Source of the DNA: Pseudomonadota bacterium
Lineage (GTDB): Bacteria > Pseudomonadota > Gammaproteobacteria > Steroidobacterales > Woeseiaceae
Direction: 5' to 3'
DNA: 10,815 nucleotides
NCBI GenBank assembly: GCA_022567775.1
Contig: JADFGH010000036.1
Span: 1-10,815, forward strand
Below, piece by piece: positions 1 to 6,963 of this stretch. How positions within the stretch are numbered: the stretch's first letter is position 1; every line of letters starts with the position of its first letter. Both the position numbers and the translations under genes were made by a program. The notes beneath the pieces are model-generated. The model was not told the origin of the DNA, ran no database searches, and saw only the letters and a list, made by a program, of their open reading frames with translations.

Positions 1-1588
1 CCAGGAAACCGGGTCCGCGGAGATAGGATGATGCGGTGATGAAGGCCACAATGCCCGGGCTTTCCGATTGCTCGAAAACCTTCCACAACGCCCAGCGCCA
101 AAAATAGACGTAGCTGTTGTATAGGTTTTTGAGGTCGCCTCCGCGCCCTGCCTTCTGGACGGGTTCGATAAAGCTGAGCAATAGCGCTGGCTCCGGATGG
201 AGCTTGTCACCGTACCTCACCCAGCCACCTCGTTGGGTCGCATCATCTGCGCTGTGCCGGTCATACGGCGGATTGCCAATACACACGAGGATAGGTGTTT
301 TGGCTTTCACTGAAAGCGCCCTATTGTGCTCGTCAGACAGTTTCTTCCCGAACAACCCGAGGACTACCGGCGGGGGCGCATTAGGAGACTCCAGCGTATC
401 CGTTAGGTAGACGTGGATGCCATCAGAAGGCATGGTGGCTCCATGCCTCGCCAGCTCTTCAGATACGCGAAGGTGGGAGACGGCGTACGGACCGACGAGA
501 ATCTCGAACCCATGGATATTGCTCGCCATAACCGTTGCGCGGGAGGCAACGTAACCAGGGCCTCCGTGGGAACGAGCATCCTCAACACCGTTCTCGATGA
601 TGCCCAAGAGATAGGTTGCAGTACCGACGCCAGGATCCAATACGGTGACTCCGTCGTCTGCGAACCCAAGTTTTCGGTCAAACCGTTCACGCAGAAGGGC
701 AGAGACAAGTGCGGTCTGTGCTTTGACCACCTCAATTGGGGTGTAGTAGACTCCGTAATCTCTTCGCAGGGCAGGGTCATACTCGGCGAGGAAGTCTTCA
801 TAGAAGTAGAGCCAAGGCTCGCCGGGTGATTTCGCGAATACCGAGAGGTCGACAGCGAGGACGTAACGAAATAGGACATCGACGGCCGGCCTGACTTCAT
901 CTAGGGCTGCGGGCTGTGTCAGTACATTTAGCGCCTGGCCCAAAAGACCATGCGATGATTCAAGCGCCGCAACCGCATCTCCAAGAACGGGAGCGTTTAG
1001 ACCTCGAGACCGTGCGAGGAGCAGCGCATAGGTGACGGTTTGGGCGTACGCATCCGAGAAGCGTTTGACATCAGCGTCAGGGAAGAGTCGCGCTTGCCAT
1101 TCGGTCATAACCACGCTGAGGCTCGAATTGGGTTCCAAAACAGCGTGCTGGACATCTTCGCGCAGATAGTGACACAGCCTAGCGAGGCCAACCGCTAGGT
1201 CTTTCGGACTTGTAGGTACGATAGGCTCCCAAGCAAGAAATCTTGATATCAATGCTGCTAGGGCCGCTGCATTTTCGCCCGTGACGCCCTTGGCTCCAAA
1301 TATGGTGATGTCTTGATTGAAGGCCACGAATGCAACGGGAGCCTCTGAGCCTTCTTGGTAAAGTCCCCACTCATTCCCGTCGGTGTACAGAATGTTTGGG
1401 AGGTTGCGGAACTTGGCCCATTGGGCTTTGTCGCCAGCACTCGTGAATTTGCTAGGTCGCGCTCCTTTACCAGGCGCTTTAAGCTCGACATAGCCCTGAA
1501 GTAGCCCGCCTGCTGCGACAGCAAAGTCCGGACGACCGCGCAGTTCCGCATTGGCAGATTCATTCGTGACGGATGCCAGGCTGTCCAC
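1..1588 (-). CDS. Type ISP / Eco57I-like restriction-modification protein, partial at both ends
   Basis: This fused enzyme would cleave foreign DNA and methylate adenine in the host's own sites. The leftward frame is open without a stop from 1621 to the window edge (529 residues counted from a GTG at 1588). Counting from that GTG, a PD-(D/E)xK nuclease core is visible as RPDF (Asp21) followed by YVELKAPG (Glu35, Lys37). Next come the family signature YGVYYTP (278-284), the SAM-binding motif LDPGVGT (317-323) and the adenine methylase catalytic motif NPPY (439-442). The specificity half lies beyond the left edge. From memory, relatives are roughly a thousand residues long and have some 60-75 residues before the RPD motif. 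Here homology stops about 12 residues before it, and a stop follows at 1622-1624. The GTG is therefore only the first possible start, probably not a real one. Ten CTA leucine codons set it apart from the genes to its right. No partner R-M gene is visible. Confidence 0.88.
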   Translation of the reverse strand, partial: MDSLASVTNESANAELRGRPDFAVAAGGLLQGYVELKAPGKGARPSKFTSAGDKAQWAKFRNLPNILYTDGNEWGLYQEGSEAPVAFVAFNQDITIFGAKGVTGENAAALAALISRFLAWEPIVPTSPKDLAVGLARLCHYLREDVQHAVLEPNSSLSVVMTEWQARLFPDADVKRFSDAYAQTVTYALLLARSRGLNAPVLGDAVAALESSHGLLGQALNVLTQPAALDEVRPAVDVLFRYVLAVDLSVFAKSPGEPWLYFYEDFLAEYDPALRRDYGVYYTPIEVVKAQTALVSALLRERFDRKLGFADDGVTVLDPGVGTATYLLGIIENGVEDARSHGGPGYVASRATVMASNIHGFEILVGPYAVSHLRVSEELARHGATMPSDGIHVYLTDTLESPNAPPPVVLGLFGKKLSDEHNRALSVKAKTPILVCIGNPPYDRHSADDATQRGGWVRYGDKLHPEPALLLSFIEPVQKAGRGGDLKNLYNSYVYFWRWALWKVFEQSESPGIVAFITASSYLRGPGFL

Positions 1589-1961
1589 CGAGCGCGGATT
1601 GCCCGTCGTCGTTTTTGTTTCTCAGTACGGTTGCCGGTTCTGCGCAGTGCTGCGCAAGCAGGTGCTGTTGCCGATGATCCGGTCCGGAGAACTGGCGGAC
1701 CGGGCAATCTTTCGCGAGCTCAGCCTGGATGCGGGTTTTACGGTTACAGATTTCAACGGCAACGAAATTGGCGGCAGGAATTTTGCGGATCGCTATGCAG
1801 CCGCGGTGACACCGACACTTTTGTTTCTTGATGCGCGAGGGGTGGAGATCGCCGACAAGATTGTCGGTATCGGCAATATCGAGTATTACAGTTTCTATTT
1901 CAACCGGGCTCTCGAGTCAGCCAGGTCAGAATTGAACCAGCAGCATGTCAGGGGGGATTGA
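1551..1961 (+). CDS. Thioredoxin-fold protein, SoxW-like, 5'-truncated
   Basis: A thiol-disulfide oxidoreductase of the thioredoxin_2 type, probably periplasmic in the intact form. Sox clusters often carry such a protein (SoxW) to keep the SoxY or SoxA cysteines reduced. Counting from a TTG at 1551, the active site CRFC lies at 28-31, after a beta strand (LPVVVFVSQYG). The cis-proline motif VTPT (Pro88) precedes LLFLD. The C-terminal helix ends in a polar tail. The start is doubtful: there is no ATG, no ribosome binding site and no signal peptide. The frame stays open back to 1500 only through codons antisense to the methylase gene. Recognisable homology begins near 1563, exactly where the methylase homology ends, so the true 5' end appears to be lost. 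The fold assignment is firm; the SoxW role is inferred from context. Confidence 0.75.
   Translation: MADSFVTDARLSTERGLPVVVFVSQYGCRFCAVLRKQVLLPMIRSGELADRAIFRELSLDAGFTVTDFNGNEIGGRNFADRYAAAVTPTLLFLDARGVEIADKIVGIGNIEYYSFYFNRALESARSELNQQHVRGD
1555..1570. other. Join between two truncated, divergently oriented genes
   Basis: Methylase homology on the minus strand fades at about 1561, and thioredoxin homology on the plus strand starts at about 1563. Both genes lose their 5' ends here and no promoter or spacer lies between them. I see no insertion-sequence end, tRNA or duplicated target site. The position is estimated from where each protein stops resembling its family, so it may be off by some tens of bases. 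Confidence 0.6.
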
Positions 1962-2120
1962 AGGCACCTCACCCGGCAGAATTCCAGACTGTCGAGAGTC
2001 CGGTAGAGCAGGAAGCACTAACATCGGGGGGAAGCAATCCCACCGGGAGAGGCAATTTTCTTTTACAAAGCATGCTCGCAAAGGTGCTGTGGCCGACGCC
2101 GTCGCGAATTCGGGTTCGTC

Positions 2121-2360
2121 TCAGAACCGCCAGCTGTAACCGAACTCAAGTTCCCATTGCCGCATTTCAAACATAATCGTTTGCGTCGGATCAAGCGGGT
2201 TCAGCCCCGTTACGTCATTATTGAACGCGTACATCATCGCGAAACTTAACTCGCTATTCTCCCCGTGTTTCCTGGTGAAACCGAAAGTGACATGATCCTC
2301 GATCACCGCCGGCGCAAGAATATTGAACAGCACTTCTGACTCGGCGATGGGCTGATCGGC
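2121..2360 (-). pseudogene. C-terminal remnant of a FadL/OmpP1/TodX-family outer membrane protein
   Basis: About 79 residues read like the end of a FadL-family hydrophobic-compound channel. They start with DQPIAESEVLFNILAP, continue through alternating beta-strand segments (VTFGFTRK, ELSFAMMYAF, WELEFGYSWRF) and end in the C-terminal aromatic residue typical of outer membrane barrels. Intact members are over 400 residues long. Here the upstream part is absent, because the next 75 bases are unrelated and the regulator gene begins its 3' end at 2435. The other two leftward frames in that gap are stopped or show no homology, so a simple frameshift does not explain the loss. The frame can be extended to an ATG at 2471, but only by overlapping the regulator gene. 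The 159 bases between the thioredoxin gene (ending 1961) and this stub hold no gene that I can see. Confidence 0.7.
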
Positions 2361-2434
2361 ATGCAACCTTTGCTGCAATGCATCAAATAAAAACAGGTGA
2401 GTGGTTCGTTTGGCAGGCTGAATTCGTGAGGAAA

Positions 2435-2755
2435 TTATTCGTCCGTGGCGCAATACAGGCCGTAAAGGCACTCGATGATTTTGCCTGCCTCGTCCGCTTT
2501 CAGGGAATAAAAGATGGTTTGCGCCTCACGGCGCGTTTGCACCAGCCCCTCCTTACGCATGCGTGACAGATGCTGCGATAGCGGCGATTGCGGGATATCG
2601 AGAATCTCCGACAATGCGCCCACGGATTTCTCCCCGCCGGCAAGCTGGCACAAGACCATAAGACGCCCCTTATGGCCCAGGGTTTTCATGAGGGCGCTGG
2701 CCTTGTCGGCCGCTTTGGTCATTTGTTCGAGATCAATATCTTCCGTTATTTCCAC
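2435..2755 (-). CDS. ArsR-family persulfide-sensing repressor (SqrR/BigR/SoxR-like)
   Basis: A 106-residue winged-helix repressor of the ArsR/SmtB family, expected to control the sox genes in response to sulfide or persulfide. The helix-turn-helix covers about residues 44-68 (recognition helix QSPLSQHL), followed by a wing rich in R/T (QTRREAQTIFYSL). Cysteines lie at 36, 96 and 102. Cys36 (MVLCQL) and Cys102 (GLYC) are 66 residues apart, the same spacing as Cys41/Cys107 of Rhodobacter SqrR and Cys42/Cys108 of BigR, which form a sulfur-bridged link on sensing. The metal-site histidines of metal-sensing ArsR members are not evident. The GTG start at 2755 is chosen for its strong AAGGAGG site (2760-2766), which overlaps the stop of the hydrolase gene upstream. 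The two genes are 9 bases apart and clearly co-transcribed. The protein also resembles the ArsR-type SoxR of Pseudaminobacter. Confidence 0.9.
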   Translation of the reverse strand: MEITEDIDLEQMTKAADKASALMKTLGHKGRLMVLCQLAGGEKSVGALSEILDIPQSPLSQHLSRMRKEGLVQTRREAQTIFYSLKADEAGKIIECLYGLYCATDE

Positions 2756-2759
2756 GTTG

Positions 2760-2766
2760 CCTCCTT
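2760..2766 (-). promoter_or_regulatory. Strong ribosome binding site of the ArsR-family regulator
   Basis: The minus strand reads AAGGAGG, four bases before a GTG at 2755. The motif overlaps the TAA stop of the hydrolase gene (2765-2767), which suggests coupled translation. It decides the GTG start over the in-frame ATG eleven codons further on. Confidence 0.8.
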
Positions 2767-3703
2767 ACTTGTCTATGATCACGCAGTCGAGGTCATTCGC
2801 CACCATGACCGGACCATTATAATGGGACTTCACGATTGCCACGTTGTTGTCCAGGTTGCGCAAGCTTCTGGCCATCAGATGGCTGAGCACCAGGGTGCCG
2901 ACCTGCGCCTCCCGGGCGAAAGTGCCGATGACGCCCGGCGGTGCATGCAAGCTGCGCGCGGCGCCACGGATTCCTTCGGGAACCGGCATATGCGCGATCA
3001 GCACGGCCGCATTTTTCGCGAATTCAACGAACTCGTCATCACTGCCGTTCTGATCACCGGAAAATACAATGATTGTGTCGCCGATGCGAACGCGATAAGC
3101 CAGTGCGGGCACGATACCGTGTGGCACATGCATCGCGTCAATCTGGATGTATCCGGACGTGTCACCGAGTACGGTAACGGCGCCGACGTTATCTTTACTG
3201 ATTTCAAACGACGCGATATTCGCCAGCCCCCCGCTACCGTCAAGATATCCGGATAAGTATCCATAAGCGCCATCTCTGCCGAGCATGCTCGCGAGAAAAT
3301 CATCGAGGCCCGGAAAAGGACCGCCAGCGTCCGGCCCGGTGACGATCAGGCTCCGCCGGCGGTTCGAAAAGTAACCGGACTTGAGTAATGCGGGAAAATC
3401 TGCGGAATGATCCGTGTGGAAGTGACTGAGTCCGATAAAGTCCAGGCTCGAAAAGCTCGCGCCGGCTTCGCCGAAGCGCAGGAATGCCCCGCCGCCGGCG
3501 TCGATCAGTACTCTCGATTCGCCATCAACCCAGACGAGGTAGGCGGCCGATGCCCGGTCATCGTCGGCAATGGGTCCGCCCGATCCCAGGATCTGCACGG
3601 CGACGCCTTTGGCAGGCGGACAGGCATCGGTGACATCCGCATGGGCCACGGTCCCGGCCAGCGAGCAGTACATCAACAAGACCATCCGCTGAATTCTTCG
3701 CAT
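2765..3703 (-). CDS. Exported metallo-beta-lactamase-fold hydrolase
   Basis: A 312-residue protein with an N-terminal signal peptide (hydrophobic stretch 7-20, likely cut after AHA at 20-22), so it should act in the periplasm. The metallo-hydrolase ligands are complete for a two-metal site: HFHTDH (His94, His96, Asp98, His99), His195 in VPHG, Asp217 in SGDQ and His275 in LSHLM. The order and the LGSGGP opening near residue 39 resemble the RNase Z / arylsulfatase-like branch rather than ETHE1-type persulfide dioxygenases or glyoxalase II. The substrate cannot be read from the sequence. The gene is first in a two-gene unit with the persulfide-sensing regulator and diverges from soxC across a shared control region. 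A sulfur-linked role is therefore likely but unproven. The ATG at 3703 has only a weak upstream GGCGGG as binding site. Confidence 0.88.
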   Translation of the reverse strand: MRRIQRMVLLMYCSLAGTVAHADVTDACPPAKGVAVQILGSGGPIADDDRASAAYLVWVDGESRVLIDAGGGAFLRFGEAGASFSSLDFIGLSHFHTDHSADFPALLKSGYFSNRRRSLIVTGPDAGGPFPGLDDFLASMLGRDGAYGYLSGYLDGSGGLANIASFEISKDNVGAVTVLGDTSGYIQIDAMHVPHGIVPALAYRVRIGDTIIVFSGDQNGSDDEFVEFAKNAAVLIAHMPVPEGIRGAARSLHAPPGVIGTFAREAQVGTLVLSHLMARSLRNLDNNVAIVKSHYNGPVMVANDLDCVIIDK

Positions 3704-3735
3704 TATCCATGGTGCCCGCCAAGGGCTTTTCTTTT

Positions 3736-3763
3736 ATGTTAGAATTTTCTAATATACATGCAA
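3736..3763 (-). promoter_or_regulatory. Putative leftward promoter of the hydrolase-regulator unit
   Basis: On the minus strand, TTGCAT (3758-3763) and TAACAT (3736-3741) match the sigma-70 -35 and -10 consensus at four of six positions each, with a 16-base spacer. Transcription would begin some 25 bases before the hydrolase ATG. The candidate operator palindrome fills the spacer and touches the -10 element. This is a visual call only. Confidence 0.45.
3739..3752. promoter_or_regulatory. Candidate ArsR-type operator, inverted repeat TTAGAA-TT-TTCTAA
   Basis: A perfect 6-base inverted repeat with a 2-base centre. The symmetry continues after one mismatch for three more pairs on each side (TAT at 3735-3737, ATA at 3754-3756). 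The AT-rich dyad is of the kind bound by ArsR-family persulfide sensors. It lies in the only sizeable intergenic space between the hydrolase-regulator unit and soxC, so one site could control both directions. Binding by the neighbouring regulator is inferred. Confidence 0.6.
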
Positions 3764-3810
3764 ACGAGCGTAAAGACTTAAGTATTTTCTCAAGTTCGGG
3801 GGCTATCTCG
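3750..3810 (+). promoter_or_regulatory. soxC leader and probable sox promoter region
   Basis: A -10-like TAATAT (3750-3755) overlaps the right half of the palindrome, but no convincing -35 lies at the right distance. The 61-base stretch is AT-rich up to about 3790 and then carries a G-run (3798-3802) before the soxC ATG. A promoter must exist here, because the sox genes downstream are packed without another gap of note. The exact elements are uncertain. Confidence 0.35.
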
Positions 3811-5133
3811 ATGATATCGAAGACCGACGGCACAGCCGCGCTGCTGCAGCGGGTGTCCGCAGAGGGGCAAAAGCTGCCGCTGGAGGAACGGCGAAATTTT
3901 CTCAAGCATGGCTTGTTACTGGCCGGGGGCGTGATCACAGGCGGGGCCCTGTCTGCGAATGCTCGCGCGGCCGCCGGGAATCTGCCGCCGAATGTGCCAG
4001 CCTGGACGCGCTCGCTGGGGCCGGGCGTGCTGACAGAACCGTACGGCAAGCCGTCGCGATTCGAGAAGCATATCGTCCGACGTAATGTTCCCTGGCTGAC
4101 CGCGGACAGAATCGCTTCAATCAGTTTTACGCCGCTCGCCGAACTCGACGGCATCATTACGCCAAGCAGTCTCGTTTTCGAGAGATACCATGCCGGTATA
4201 CCGGATATAGACCCTGAGCAACATCGCCTGATGATTCACGGCCTGGTCGATCGGCCGATTATTCTGACCGTCGATGATTTGCGCCGTTTTCCGGGGACCT
4301 CGATGATTCGCTTTCTCGAGTGTCCGGCCAATGGCGGAATGGAGTGGCGCGGCGCGCAAATGGATGCGCTGCAATTTACCCATGGCATGCTGAGTTGCTG
4401 CGAATGGAGCGGCGTATTGTTGTCTACCCTGTTGCAGGAAGTCGGGATCAGGAAAGACGCGGCCTGGATTCTCGCCGAGGGCGCCGATGGATCACATATG
4501 AGCCGCTCGGTGCCGCTTGCAAAGGCCATGGATGACGCCCTGATCGTGTACGCGCAAAACGGCGAACCGCTACGACCGGAACAGGGCTATCCCATTCGAC
4601 TGATCAATCCGGGCTGGGAGGGCAATACCTGCGTCAAGTGGCTGCGCAGGCTCGAGGTCGGCGACCAGCCGTGGTACCACCGCGAGGAAACCTCGAAATA
4701 TACGGACCTGCTGGCCGACGGGCGCGCCCGCAAGTTTTCCTACGAACAGGAGTGTAACTCGGTGGTGACCTACCCGTGCCCGGAAAAACCGCTCACGGAA
4801 AAGGGCCGCTATGAAGTGCGGGGGCTGGCCTGGTCCGGCAAGGGCAAGATCAAGCGCGTTGATGTGTCATTCGATGGCGGCGTCAACTGGCGTCCTGCGC
4901 GACTGAAGGGGCTCGTGTTGCCGAAAGCGCTGACCCGGTTCGGCCTGGAATGGGACTGGGATGGCGGGCCCGCGATGATCCAGAGCAGGGCGGTTGATGA
5001 AACCGGCTACGTGCAGCCCACTTATACCCAGCTACGCGAAGCCCGCGGCACCAATTCGATCTATCACAAGAACGCGATTCATACCTGGCGCTTGCATGAA
5101 AACGGGAAAGTGACGAATGTGCAGATTCGCTAG
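3811..5133 (+). CDS. soxC: SoxC, molybdenum subunit of sulfane dehydrogenase
   Basis: SoxC is the molybdopterin subunit of the periplasmic Sox(CD)2 complex, which oxidises the sulfane sulfur left on SoxY after SoxB action. The protein (440 residues from 3811) carries a twin-arginine signal RRNFLK (28-32 region) followed by a hydrophobic stretch and ARA, fitting export of a folded Mo-cofactor protein. The oxidoreductase molybdopterin domain shows the cofactor-ligating cysteine in FLECPANGGMEW (Cys171), then FTHGMLSCCEWSGV and NPGWEGNTCVKWLRR. The C-terminal Mo-co dimerisation domain includes the segment VDVSFDGGVNW. An upstream in-frame ATG at 3709 is rejected, because the added 34 residues do not resemble the family, would cross the operator and would begin next to the divergent gene start. 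The 3' end overlaps soxD by 17 bases. Confidence 0.93.
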   Translation: MISKTDGTAALLQRVSAEGQKLPLEERRNFLKHGLLLAGGVITGGALSANARAAAGNLPPNVPAWTRSLGPGVLTEPYGKPSRFEKHIVRRNVPWLTADRIASISFTPLAELDGIITPSSLVFERYHAGIPDIDPEQHRLMIHGLVDRPIILTVDDLRRFPGTSMIRFLECPANGGMEWRGAQMDALQFTHGMLSCCEWSGVLLSTLLQEVGIRKDAAWILAEGADGSHMSRSVPLAKAMDDALIVYAQNGEPLRPEQGYPIRLINPGWEGNTCVKWLRRLEVGDQPWYHREETSKYTDLLADGRARKFSYEQECNSVVTYPCPEKPLTEKGRYEVRGLAWSGKGKIKRVDVSFDGGVNWRPARLKGLVLPKALTRFGLEWDWDGGPAMIQSRAVDETGYVQPTYTQLREARGTNSIYHKNAIHTWRLHENGKVTNVQIR

Positions 5134-6091
5134 CGGCTTTCTGAAAGGCTCACGTGTGGCACTGGTCCTGGCGTGCTGTGTCCTGGCGGCCTGCGGTGGG
5201 GAGGGCGCTGCCGGCACAGGCGGTGAAATCCAGGTCACGGAATTCAATGCGCCGGTCGTCCAGCCGGCAGGGCACTACGGCTATGGCAGTGACGCGAGTG
5301 ATGCAGAGATCGCCGGCTGGGATATCGATATACGGCCTGATGGCCTGGGATTGCCGCCAGGCGGAGGCAGTGTGGAAGACGGCGAATTGCTTTACGAAGA
5401 CCAGTGCGCGATTTGCCATGGATCATTCGGTGAGGGTGTTGGCCGCTACCCGGTTATTGCGGGTGGCCAGGGAACGCTGACCGAGTCGCGGCCCGAAAAG
5501 ACCGTCGGCAGCTTCTGGCCCTATGCCAGCACACTTTGGGATTACATTCACCGGGCAATGCCATTTGCGGAACCGGAGTCACTCAGTGACGACGAGGTCT
5601 ACGCGATATCGGCATACGTCCTGTATCTGAACGACCTTGTGGATTACGACTTCGAACTGAACCAGGACAACCTGGCGTCGATCGAAATGCCGAACAAAGA
5701 CGGCTTTTTCGTGGATGACCGGCCTGACGTAAACAACGAACTGTGTATGATCAATTGTAAAGATCCGGCAGCCATTGAAATCACTTCAGAGCCAGCGCCC
5801 TCGGAAGCGCCGGATCCGCAGGTGCAAAGCGCGGCGGTCGCCGGGAAGTCCCCCGGCGAGTCGATTTATCAGCAAGCCTGCGCACTGTGTCATGCGTCCG
5901 GTGTCGGCGACGCACCGATCCTGGGGGAACGCGACGCGTGGGCGGAGCGCATCGCGGCAGGCCGCGACCTTATGATCGCGAGCTCAATCGATGGCAAAGG
6001 CGTCATGCCACCCAAGGGCGGACAACTGCAATTGAGCGATGAAGATATTATTGCCGCTGTCGACTATATGATTGAACAGTTGGCGAACTAG
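5117..6091 (+). CDS. soxD: SoxD, dihaem cytochrome c subunit of sulfane dehydrogenase
   Basis: The electron-accepting partner of SoxC, a 324-residue cytochrome. Two haem c sites are visible: CAICH (97-101) with the likely Met ligand in AMPF (Met148), and CALCH (255-259) with Met297 in VMPPKGG. The first domain carries WPYASTLWDYIHRAMPF, typical of sulfite/sulfane dehydrogenase cytochromes. The second is a short cytochrome c5-like domain after a Pro/Ala/Ser-rich linker (about 223-245). Two-haem SoxD matches the Paracoccus form. The N-terminus has a lipobox, VLAAC with Cys26 as lipidation site, so the protein may be membrane anchored. The start at 5117 lies inside soxC, six bases after a GGGAAAG; the overlap suggests translational coupling. 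A GTG at 5155 is possible but would shorten the signal peptide. Confidence 0.92.
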   Translation: MCRFASGFLKGSRVALVLACCVLAACGGEGAAGTGGEIQVTEFNAPVVQPAGHYGYGSDASDAEIAGWDIDIRPDGLGLPPGGGSVEDGELLYEDQCAICHGSFGEGVGRYPVIAGGQGTLTESRPEKTVGSFWPYASTLWDYIHRAMPFAEPESLSDDEVYAISAYVLYLNDLVDYDFELNQDNLASIEMPNKDGFFVDDRPDVNNELCMINCKDPAAIEITSEPAPSEAPDPQVQSAAVAGKSPGESIYQQACALCHASGVGDAPILGERDAWAERIAAGRDLMIASSIDGKGVMPPKGGQLQLSDEDIIAAVDYMIEQLAN

Positions 6092-6123
6092 CCCGGGCAA
6101 GCAAAGGAATCGAGGTCAAGAAT

Positions 6124-6477
6124 ATGCGGAGAATCCTGATTATTTCACTGCTGGCATCCTTAATCGGCGTGCAACCGGGCCTCGCAGACGACGACCCGTC
6201 GCCTGACGCCACTACACGTGGCAAGGCGATTGCGTTCGACCGCAACAAGGGCAATTGCCTGGCGTGTCACGCGATCGAAGGTGGCGAGCTTGCCGGAAAC
6301 TACGGCCCGCCACTCTTGCTGATGAAAGTCCGATTTCCTGAGCGCGCCGACCTGCGCGCACAAATCTGGGATGCAGCTGTCAATGACCCGAATACGCGAA
6401 TGCCGCCTTATGGACGGCACCGCATCCTGACTGAAGAAGAAATCGATCTTGTCGTCGACTTTATTCATACACTGTAG
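6124..6477 (+). CDS. soxX: SoxX, monohaem cytochrome c
   Basis: The small subunit of SoxXA, which oxidatively couples thiosulfate to the SoxY cysteine. The 117-residue protein has a signal peptide (hydrophobic 4-16, cleavage near GLA at 19-21). One haem site, CLACH (45-49), is followed by the Met ligand in TRMPPYGRHRIL (Met93), a motif characteristic of SoxX. A GAGG at 6112-6115 sits 8 bases before the ATG. It follows soxD by 32 bases and is followed directly by soxY. Confidence 0.93.
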   Translation: MRRILIISLLASLIGVQPGLADDDPSPDATTRGKAIAFDRNKGNCLACHAIEGGELAGNYGPPLLLMKVRFPERADLRAQIWDAAVNDPNTRMPPYGRHRILTEEEIDLVVDFIHTL

Positions 6478-6492
6478 ATGGAGTTGGAAAAA

Positions 6493-6939
6493 ATGAAAGT
6501 GCACCGAAGACTAGTGCTAAAGGGTATGCTCGCCCTGAGCGCAATTGCCGCATGGCCACGCCTGTTGCTGGCCGCACGACCCGACAGCGCATTTTCAGCA
6601 AGTGATGCCGACAAGGCGATCGCTGACCTGTTTGGACAGACACCCCTCGACAGCGAGCAGGTAAAGATGAAAATACCTGACATCGCCGAGAATGGTGCGG
6701 TCGTTCCGGTGACGGTGAGCACGGATCTCGAGAATGTCGAATCGATCAGCATCGTTGTCGTCAATAATCCGACGCCACTCGCGGCGGTATTCCTTTTGAC
6801 GCCACGATCTATTCCGTCAGTCTCGGTCAGAATAAAAATGGGCCAGACCTCGCAGGTACGGGCACTGGTCAACGCCGGTGGCAATCTGTACAGCACATCG
6901 AAAGACGTCAAAGTAACTATTGGCGGCTGTGGCGGCTGA
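6493..6939 (+). CDS. soxY: SoxY, sulfur-carrier subunit
   Basis: SoxY holds the pathway intermediates covalently on its C-terminal cysteine while they pass between SoxXA, SoxB and SoxCD. The protein ends in GGCGG, the defining swinging-arm motif (Cys146 of 148). A twin-arginine-like start HRRLVLKG followed by a hydrophobic segment and LAA fits Tat export together with SoxZ. The start at 6493 is preferred over an in-frame ATG at 6478, directly after the soxX stop. GGAG at 6480-6483 is well placed for 6493, and the twin arginines then lie near the N-terminus. The core shows the SoxY immunoglobulin-like strands (SISIVVVNNPTPLAAVF). Confidence 0.95.
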   Translation: MKVHRRLVLKGMLALSAIAAWPRLLLAARPDSAFSASDADKAIADLFGQTPLDSEQVKMKIPDIAENGAVVPVTVSTDLENVESISIVVVNNPTPLAAVFLLTPRSIPSVSVRIKMGQTSQVRALVNAGGNLYSTSKDVKVTIGGCGG

Positions 6940-6963
6940 TAAAAGTTTATCGAGGACAGGAAA

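Noticed and set aside
413..829. Rightward open frame of 138 codons, plus similar long frames at 117-410 (+) and 403-900 (-)
   Set aside because: All overlap the methylase frame, which carries clear nuclease, SAM-binding and NPPY motifs. These frames show no recognisable protein features.
2025..2064. Hairpin CGGGGGG/CCCACCG with a later T-rich run as a terminator for the thioredoxin gene
   Set aside because: The stem has a mismatch and the T-run begins about ten bases after it, so it does not meet the usual form of an intrinsic terminator.
2588..3256. Rightward 222-codon frame opposite the hydrolase gene
   Set aside because: It is antisense to a protein with complete metal ligands and a signal peptide. 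Its translation resembles no family I know.
1..3700. A defence-plus-sulfur composite system linking the R-M gene with the sox cluster
   Set aside because: The two parts meet at a break where both genes are truncated and codon use differs, so there is no reason to think that they work together.
3709..3810. N-terminal extension of SoxC from the ATG at 3709
   Set aside because: It would run through the operator and promoter, place the Tat motif more than 60 residues in, and has no family resemblance. The ATG at 3811 fits better.
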